Shown: positions 41,180 to 46,956 of the stretch, piece by piece
How the letters are laid out: each line of letters begins with the position of its first letter
Numbering within the stretch: position 1 is the stretch's first letter
Assembly (NCBI GenBank): GCA_017624155.1
Contig: JAGANS010000046.1
Location: 1 to 46,956, forward strand
DNA length: 46,956 nucleotides
Reading direction: 5' to 3'
Source: Muribaculaceae bacterium
GTDB taxonomy: Bacteria > Bacteroidota > Bacteroidia > Bacteroidales > Muribaculaceae
Notes under the pieces: model-generated
Seen by the model: only the letters and a program-made list of their open reading frames with translations
The model's database searches: none
What the model was told of the DNA's origin: nothing
Position numbers and translations under genes: made by a program

Positions 41180-42478
41180 TTACCTAACAGCCTTGAAAAG
41201 CAGATGAAGGGCGATGCCGCGCACAAGCAGATAGCCGAGAAAGGCCAGCCACAGAGCATGATTGCCCATGACGTAGCGGAGGGCAAAGTATACTGCAAAG
41301 AACACTATCATACCGGCAAGGAGTGAAACCAGCATGCGACGGGTGAGGGTCAGCCCCACAAAGACACCGTCGTAAAGGAAGGCCATTGTACCGCAAAAAG
41401 GAATGCCGACAGCCCACGGCATGTATTCGCATGCGGTGTCGATAACATTGCCGTCATCGGTGAGGGCACGCACTATCAGCTCGCCACCCAGAAAATAGAT
41501 TATTGTGAAACCGAGGGCCAGCCATGCGCCCCATCCCATGAGCCGTCGCACCACGGCACGCAACATATCGTGATCGCCCGCCCCATAGTATTTGCCCCCC
41601 AATGCCTCGCCGGCAAAGGCAAAGCCGTCGGTAAAATACGAGAAGAACATGAACAGTTGCATCAGCAGTGCGTTGGCCGCAAGTATCTCTACGCCCTGCT
41701 CTGCACCGGCTCGTGTAAACCAGACCGTAACCGCTACAAGGCATAGTGTGCGCAGGAAGATGTCGATGTTGAGCTTGAACAGCTGGACAAGACTGCTGCG
41801 CCGGATTATCACGGCAAAATCCACATGCGCAGGATGATAACGCCTCCACAATGCGACAAGAGCGATTACGAAGCCAAACCACTGGGCCGACAGTGTACCT
41901 GTGGCAATGCCTTCGATTTTAAGCCCGAATCCGAATACAAGGACTGCGCTCACAGCAATGTTGAAAATATTTGTCGCTATAGCCACATACATGGGGATAC
42001 GCGTATTCTGCATGCCCAGGAGCCAACCGTTGATGGCGTAGGTACCGAGCACGGCGGGCGCGCCGAATATCACGATACCGAAATAGCTGCGTGCGAGCGG
42101 TGCCGTGGCATCGTCGGCATCAAGAAAGTCGAGCGCGGCATATCCGAGCGGCTGCGAGAATAATATAAGGAGAACTGCAATAGCCGTGGATATAAGTAGC
42201 GCACGCCTCAGATGAGCCGAGGAGGCGTGGAAGTCGCCCGCGCCGCAACTCTGCGACGTCAGGCCGGCGGTGGCCATGCGCAGAAAGCTGAAGAGCCAGT
42301 AGAGCATGTTGAACATGGTGCTGCCGACAGCAATCGCCCCGATACTGGCGGCTGCGCCGATATGGCCCGCAATGGCCACGTCGACCAGCCCCAGCACCGG
42401 GGTGGTTATGTTGGACACAATCGCCGGAACGGCAATCGCGAGAATGGCACGGTTCAGATTTATCTTACTGCTTCGCAC
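41180..42478 (-). CDS. MATE family efflux transporter (DinF-like), GTG start
   Basis: A 432-residue twelve-helix membrane exporter that uses a Na+ or proton gradient to expel drugs or metabolites. The MATE pattern is clear in ILAIAVPAIVSNITTPVLGL near residue 11 with LVDVAIAGHIG, and in the second half FSYFTDGFAFAGEALGGKYYG. The DinF branch fits best. No ATG is available near the start: the GTG at 42478 gives RSSKINLNRAILAIAVP, and the next Met is at residue 55, inside the membrane core. This GTG lies inside the last codons of the acyltransferase gene (14-nt overlap), which implies translational coupling with it. Confidence 0.9.
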   Translation of the reverse strand: MRSSKINLNRAILAIAVPAIVSNITTPVLGLVDVAIAGHIGAAASIGAIAVGSTMFNMLYWLFSFLRMATAGLTSQSCGAGDFHASSAHLRRALLISTAIAVLLILFSQPLGYAALDFLDADDATAPLARSYFGIVIFGAPAVLGTYAINGWLLGMQNTRIPMYVAIATNIFNIAVSAVLVFGFGLKIEGIATGTLSAQWFGFVIALVALWRRYHPAHVDFAVIIRRSSLVQLFKLNIDIFLRTLCLVAVTVWFTRAGAEQGVEILAANALLMQLFMFFSYFTDGFAFAGEALGGKYYGAGDHDMLRAVVRRLMGWGAWLALGFTIIYFLGGELIVRALTDDGNVIDTACEYMPWAVGIPFCGTMAFLYDGVFVGLTLTRRMLVSLLAGMIVFFAVYFALRYVMGNHALWLAFLGYLLVRGIALHLLFKAVR

Positions 42479-43529
42479 GGTTGCCTGATAATATATTCAT
42501 TATTGCCGGCAGATATCTGTTGCCGAGCCGTGACAGAATGATGCACAACATCACCACAAGCATTATACTTATGATGTAAAATGCCAATAGTCCCGCTCCA
42601 AATGGCGCGATACTTCTATACAATGGAAATGTAAAATATATACAGAAATAATAATGGGCGCAATATATAAAGAACGTGGATGACGACAAGCGCACAGACA
42701 ATGCTGTATCGCTACATCTTTCAAGTGAAGCAAAACCGAGCAAAACCGAACAGCATCCAAAAATAATCTGCAAACCGTGCCAAGGGATAGAGTATATATC
42801 AGGCAAACTGTATAATACATCAATCCAGACCAAAAGCAACCATACCGCCACTAAAAGTCCAAGAATATATCCTTTGTAATGCAGCAATCTTATCAGAGTC
42901 ACATCAGACAAGGGATGCAAAGCAAGGAAAGCTCCTACAGAAAAAAACAGTAATGATGTATTGGATAAGCCACAGAAATCGGGCATCAACTGCATACACA
43001 TCGATATTGAGAGCAGTATGATTATGATACAAGCTATAATGCGCCTGCGCATAGCGACATATATTAACGGCGATATAATGGCCATAACAAATAAGTCGCG
43101 GACGTACCACATTGGCGAATCGAACGGTACCGGTGGTTCAAAGCTATTGGGCCCAACAAGAGGCAAGATTCCCATTCCACACCCCAACTGATAGAAAAAA
43201 TCCTTACCAAGACTATTTTTTAAGCAGAAAAAAACGATCGGTAAATTCCATAAGAGATATGGTACCAGCAGACTATTTACCCGCTTCTTTACATTGCGGT
43301 TGTAATATTTGAATGAAAAATTATCGGCTTTGATGAAAAACAAATAACCTGAAATCAAGAAAAACAATGGCACAGCACATCGTGCTATACCATTCTTTAT
43401 CATAAGATATATGAAACTGCAAGTATCAAGCGGATCGGGATAGATCTGAACAACATGTATGGCAACGACCAATACAATAAGAGGGAAACGAATCAGTCTT
43501 ATTGTATCAGACATTACATTTTTGAACAT
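42465..43529 (-). CDS. Acyltransferase-3 family membrane protein, atypical composition
   Basis: A 354-residue polytopic protein with about ten hydrophobic segments. The family signature R-x10-H is present as R14 to H25 (RFPLIVLVVAIH), the catalytic region of AT3 O-acyltransferases such as OafA that decorate polysaccharides or lipids. The coding sequence is much more AT-rich than its neighbours and rich in ATA, ATT and AGA codons, which suggests recent acquisition. ATG 43529 and ATG 43514 are both possible. The stop overlaps the MATE start by 14 nt, and a 21-bp inverted repeat lies upstream. The acceptor substrate is unknown. Confidence 0.82.
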   Translation of the reverse strand: MFKNVMSDTIRLIRFPLIVLVVAIHVVQIYPDPLDTCSFIYLMIKNGIARCAVPLFFLISGYLFFIKADNFSFKYYNRNVKKRVNSLLVPYLLWNLPIVFFCLKNSLGKDFFYQLGCGMGILPLVGPNSFEPPVPFDSPMWYVRDLFVMAIISPLIYVAMRRRIIACIIIILLSISMCMQLMPDFCGLSNTSLLFFSVGAFLALHPLSDVTLIRLLHYKGYILGLLVAVWLLLVWIDVLYSLPDIYSIPWHGLQIIFGCCSVLLGFASLERCSDTALSVRLSSSTFFIYCAHYYFCIYFTFPLYRSIAPFGAGLLAFYIISIMLVVMLCIILSRLGNRYLPAIMNILSGNRAKQ

Positions 43530-43556
43530 ATCATTTACTTTTAGAACTTATTTAAA

Positions 43557-43607
43557 AGTTTGTTTGATAATAAATGCTGGCTTCGCGCATTTATTATCAA
43601 ACAAACT
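43557..43607. repeat. Perfect 21-bp inverted repeat with 9-nt loop
   Basis: The arms at 43557-43577 and 43587-43607 are exact complements, begin AGTTTGTTTG and end in TGC around TGGCTTCGC. They lie between the OPT transporter stop and the acyltransferase start. Function as terminator of the OPT gene is plausible. The length and AT-rich arms could also mark the end of an acquired segment. Confidence 0.6.
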
Positions 43608-43672
43608 CTATAATTAAAGGCAATCACTTACATATCTTTGAAAGCCTTGGAAAACAGCTTATAAAGCATTTT

Positions 43673-45670
43673 TTATTTCTTTGCGCGGCAAAAGTCGATA
43701 TAGAGATATGCGATGATTGCGGCGTATGCTATAAGACCGAGAATCTGCGGGGTGAAGTCACCGCCGTTGCCGGGCACCTCGAAGCCACACATGATGGTTA
43801 TCGCTGCAAATACACCAAAGAGGGCACCGCCTGCGATAAGCCCCGAGGCGATGAGTGTTCCGCGGTCCTGACGGGCCTTGCATACACCCTTGTCCTTGCT
43901 GCTGCGTCCTACGAACCACGATACAAGGCCGCCGACGAGCATCGGGGTGTTGAGGTGAAGAGGCAGGAACATGCCGAGGCAGAATGCCAGGGCAGGCACG
44001 CCGAGCCAGTTGAGGATAAGAGCGAGGACAGCGCCGACGATATATAGTATCCAAGGGGTATCACCGCCCATCATCATAGGCTCGAGTACCTTGGCCATGG
44101 CGTTGGCCTGAGGTGCTGCCAGTGCATTGTCGCCCGAGAAGCCGTATACGTTGTTGAGCATGAGGATCACGCCGCCGACTGTGGCTGCCGACACAAGTGT
44201 GCCAAGGAATTTCCAGCTCTCCTGCTTTTTGGGCGTGGAGCCGAGCCAATAGCCGATCTTGAGGTCGGTGACAAATCCGCCGGCCATCGAGAGTGCCGTG
44301 CATACCACGCCGCCGACAACCATGGCAGCAACGATGCCGGACGTGCCGTTGAGGCCGATGGCGACGAAGATCGCCGATGCGATGATAAGCGTCATGAGTG
44401 TCATACCGCTAACAGGATTACTGCCCACAATGGCTATGGCGTTGGCGGCCACGGTGGTGAAGAGGAAGGCGATGACTGTCACTACAATCCACGCCACGGC
44501 AGCCTGCCAGAAGGTGTGGATAACGCCGACCCAGAAAAAGACGAGCACAGCTACGAGAGCGATGAACACAAAGTAGGCGATGTGCTTCATGGAGATATCG
44601 GTCTGCCAGCGGACGGTCTTGGTTGATGCCTGAGCACCGCGGAGTTCGCGCGATGCGAGGCCGACGGCCTGTGCGATGATATTCCATGACTTGACGATGC
44701 CGATGATACCGGCCATGGCAATGCCGCCGATACCGATGAGGCGTGCGTAGTCCTTGAATATGTCGCCGGGAGCCATCGCCGCGATATCAGCCGCGCCATA
44801 GGTGCCCATGAGTGGTATTATGACCCACCATACGAAAATCGAACCCGAGAAGATGACAAAGGCATATTTGAGGCCGACGATGTATCCGAGGCCGAGCACT
44901 GCGGCGCCGGTATTGCACGAGAAAACAAACTTGAATTTGTCGGCAAGTGTCTGACCCCACGCATAGGCGGTCGTAGTCACTGTCTCGGCCCACCATCCGA
45001 ATGTAGCCACAATGTAATCGTATATACCGCCGATGAGCGAGGCGATGACAAGGAGCTTGGCCTGACCGCCGGTAGCGGCTTTCTTACCCTGGCCGGAAAT
45101 AAGCACCTGCGTGGTGGCAGTAGCTTCGGGGAAAGGATATTTGCCATGCTGATCCTTTACGAAATATTTGCGGAAGGGGATGAAGAACAGTATTCCAAGC
45201 ACACCGCCGAAGAGCGACGAAAGGAATATCTGGAAGAAGTTGACCGAAATCTCGGGATGCGAGGCCTGAAGGATGTAGAGGGCCGGTAGAGTGAAAATAG
45301 CGCCGGCTACGATCACACCCGAACAGGCACCGATCGACTGGATGATGACGTTCTGACCGAGGGGATTTTCTTTCTTGAGAGCGCCTGAAAGGCCAACGGC
45401 AATAATAGCGATCGGAATCGCGGCCTCGAATACCTGTCCTACTTTCAGGCCGAGGTAAGCAGCGGCGGCACTAAAAATCACGGCAAGTATAAGGCCCATC
45501 GTCACCGAGTAGGGAGTCACCTCGGGATATTCGCGCGCGGGATGCATCACCGGCACGTATTCCTCGTCGGCGCCGAGTTGCCTGAAAGCGTTTTCGGGCA
45601 AGTCGACGGGGTCGACATCAGCCGAAGGCAGGTCGGAAGCCTGCGCGGCATTGAATTTGTCTTTCTTCAT
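43673..45670 (-). CDS. OPT family oligopeptide transporter
   Basis: A 665-residue membrane protein with about 15 hydrophobic helices. It is related to eukaryotic OPT and yellow-stripe transporters, and in bacteria probably imports small peptides with protons, although metal chelates are also handled in the family. Characteristic segments are TPYSVTMGLILAVIFSAAAAYLGLKVGQV near residues 53-80 (given here by its ends TPYSVTMGLILAV and YLGLKVGQV), FPEATATTQVLISGQG near 185, and FLPLHLNTPMLVGGLVSW near 585. The length matches bacterial members. The transglycosylase gene precedes it by 34 nt on the same strand, so a shared transcript is possible. Confidence 0.9.
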   Translation of the reverse strand: MKKDKFNAAQASDLPSADVDPVDLPENAFRQLGADEEYVPVMHPAREYPEVTPYSVTMGLILAVIFSAAAAYLGLKVGQVFEAAIPIAIIAVGLSGALKKENPLGQNVIIQSIGACSGVIVAGAIFTLPALYILQASHPEISVNFFQIFLSSLFGGVLGILFFIPFRKYFVKDQHGKYPFPEATATTQVLISGQGKKAATGGQAKLLVIASLIGGIYDYIVATFGWWAETVTTTAYAWGQTLADKFKFVFSCNTGAAVLGLGYIVGLKYAFVIFSGSIFVWWVIIPLMGTYGAADIAAMAPGDIFKDYARLIGIGGIAMAGIIGIVKSWNIIAQAVGLASRELRGAQASTKTVRWQTDISMKHIAYFVFIALVAVLVFFWVGVIHTFWQAAVAWIVVTVIAFLFTTVAANAIAIVGSNPVSGMTLMTLIIASAIFVAIGLNGTSGIVAAMVVGGVVCTALSMAGGFVTDLKIGYWLGSTPKKQESWKFLGTLVSAATVGGVILMLNNVYGFSGDNALAAPQANAMAKVLEPMMMGGDTPWILYIVGAVLALILNWLGVPALAFCLGMFLPLHLNTPMLVGGLVSWFVGRSSKDKGVCKARQDRGTLIASGLIAGGALFGVFAAITIMCGFEVPGNGGDFTPQILGLIAYAAIIAYLYIDFCRAKK

Positions 45671-45704
45671 TCGGAATAGCTATGAATATGATAAATGTGG
45701 TTAA

Positions 45705-46956
45705 TTACTTTTTGCGGCGGCGCTTAGCTGGCTTGGCATCGCTCTTGGCAGGAATCTTTAGCTTCTGACCGATCTGCAGGCCATCGCCCTTGAGGTTGTT
45801 GGCACGGCGTATGGCATCGACGCTGACACCATAGCGCGAGGCAATCTTGCTGAGGTTCTCGCCACGGCGCACCGAGTGGGTACGGGTCTGCTGTTTGGCC
45901 TGCGAATCGGATGCCTGCTTTTTCTTTGCCGCGGCAGTCTGTCGTTCGCGGGCATCCTGCGAGCCGGCCATTGCTTGCGACACGCGGCTGTTCTCGGCAC
46001 TCTGCGATATGGCGGCCGGCTCTGTGACGGCCACCGTATCGGCAACAGCAGATGCTGCTGGCGCAGTATCTGTAAGGGCTGTATCTGCTACCTGTACCGG
46101 CATTTCGACATTTTCGACGGGCTGAGTCTTTGGAAGGTAGCGTTTCTGATAAGTGTTGATGCGGAGTTTCTGTCCACGGCGCACTTTCTTGCCTATCTTG
46201 TTGGCTTTACGTATAGATGCCTGGGTAACTCCATACTGGCGTGCGATGCTCGCAAGGGTTTGACCTTTTTTCACTGTATGATAGCGCACGACCAGTTCTT
46301 CGACATATTCGCCGCGGCTGTCGCTTCCCGAGCCGGCCACAGCAGGCTCAACGACATCGCGATTACTGTAACGCGAGGCATTGTGGTTGACTATGGAATC
46401 CTCATGGGCCAGGTAAGCATATACCTGAAGAGAAGGTAACACAAGGGCATAGGGACGGATATCACCCGGAATAAGGCCGGTGCGGTATTGGGGATTGAGA
46501 GTTTCAAGTTCCTCGACAGGTATGCCGAGCACATCGCGGATCTGCTCAAAGTGCACGCGCCGCGTCACGTGTACAGTGTCGGTAACAATCGGCTTCTTGG
46601 CGAGAGCAGGCGATATATTGTGCTTGTCGTAGTAATTCATCACATAATTGGCTGCGATGAAGGCCGGGACATAGCCTCGGGTTTCTGCGGGAAGATATGG
46701 ATATATCTGCCAGAAATCTTTCTTGCCGTCGCCTGCGCGGCGCATAGCCTTGGTAACGTTGCCGGGACCACAGTTGTAGGATGCAATGACGAGCGACCAG
46801 TCGCCGAAGATGTCATACAGCTTCTTGAGATACCGTGCGGCGGCCTCGGAAGATGTATATGGGTCGCGGCGCTGATCGACGAGTGAACTTACCTCAAGGC
46901 CCTCGCCCGTGGCCGTCGGGAGCATGAACTGCCACAGGCCTGTGGCGCCGGCCCGC
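45705..46956 (-). CDS. Lytic transglycosylase with two LysM domains (MltD-like), partial
   Basis: The N-terminus runs off the right edge; 416 residues are visible. The frame enters with RAGATGLWQFMLPTATG, the SLT-domain motif just after the catalytic Glu, which is outside the window. The rest of the SLT fold is visible in VIASYNCGPGNVTKAM. Two LysM peptidoglycan-binding modules follow: TVKKGQTLASIARQYGV to GQKLRINT, and SVRRGENLSKIASRYGV to GQKLKIPAK. They are joined by an Ala/Thr/Gln-rich linker, and the protein ends in a basic tail (KPAKRRRKK). It cleaves glycan strands to form 1,6-anhydro ends, a step in wall remodelling. Confidence 0.92.
   Translation of the reverse strand, partial: RAGATGLWQFMLPTATGEGLEVSSLVDQRRDPYTSSEAAARYLKKLYDIFGDWSLVIASYNCGPGNVTKAMRRAGDGKKDFWQIYPYLPAETRGYVPAFIAANYVMNYYDKHNISPALAKKPIVTDTVHVTRRVHFEQIRDVLGIPVEELETLNPQYRTGLIPGDIRPYALVLPSLQVYAYLAHEDSIVNHNASRYSNRDVVEPAVAGSGSDSRGEYVEELVVRYHTVKKGQTLASIARQYGVTQASIRKANKIGKKVRRGQKLRINTYQKRYLPKTQPVENVEMPVQVADTALTDTAPAASAVADTVAVTEPAAISQSAENSRVSQAMAGSQDARERQTAAAKKKQASDSQAKQQTRTHSVRRGENLSKIASRYGVSVDAIRRANNLKGDGLQIGQKLKIPAKSDAKPAKRRRKK

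Noticed and set aside
1-46956. Prophage, IS element, CRISPR array or defence island.
   Set aside because: No integrase, transposase, Cas-like protein, phage structural gene or regularly spaced repeat array was seen on either strand.

Overview
The window looks like core chromosome of a Bacteroidota bacterium, most likely order Bacteroidales. The reasons are many promoters with the Bacteroidetes -7 box TAnnTTTG, lineage-typical genes (a GldB-like lipoprotein, PorD/DUF4835, an OmpA/TPR lipoprotein, a secreted protein with a Bacteroidales-style C-terminal tail, a Wzi-family protein), and GC-rich coding DNA with AT-rich spacers. A Muribaculaceae-like gut lineage is my guess from composition and gene order, not something I could test. 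I see no prophage, integrase, IS element, CRISPR array, rRNA or defence island.

Layout. 1-3302 (minus): a gldB-like gene, dnaG and the start of priA, in transcription order. 3405-5426 (plus): a cell-wall amidase and an MCE/MlaD lipid-transport protein. 5427-7187: a repeat-bearing AT-rich region and dnaA. 7188-10170: a spacer with a candidate small RNA, then an AGCS amino-acid symporter and a LolC/E-like permease. 10277-16245: rsfS, ftsH, then the classical thrS-infC-rpmI-rplT translation operon. 16392-22864: dnaN, an ExoX/DnaQ-type exonuclease, coaBC, porD, recN and rlmB, tightly packed with several ATGA overlaps. 22986-24901: a Wzi-family outer-membrane protein and a small lipocalin-like lipoprotein. 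24898-26271 (minus): a PLP aminotransferase and an initiator tRNA-Met. 26449-28830: a class A penicillin-binding protein. 28901-29422 (minus): ferritin. 29568-30990: a BadF-type kinase-like protein and ruvA.

31110-37346 is all minus strand: an OmpA/TPR lipoprotein, a secreted protein, an ArnT-like glycosyltransferase, a short malic enzyme and an S1/P1 nuclease. 37410-39106 (plus): threonine dehydratase and a SPOR lipoprotein. 39180-46956 (minus): long-chain acyl-CoA synthetase, a MATE exporter, an AT-rich acyltransferase-3 gene that looks acquired, an OPT oligopeptide transporter, and a LysM lytic transglycosylase cut by the window edge.

The genes serve replication and repair (dnaA, dnaN, dnaG, priA, exonuclease, recN, ruvA), translation (thrS, infC, rpmI, rplT, rsfS, rlmB, tRNA-fMet) and envelope building (amidase, PBP1A, transglycosylase, SPOR, MCE, Lol, Wzi). 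I did not find a clear undescribed multi-gene system. The best leads are non-coding: a possible sRNA after dnaA, repeats upstream of dnaA, a perfect 52-nt palindrome, a 21-bp inverted repeat beside the AT-rich acyltransferase, and structured leaders in the thrS operon.
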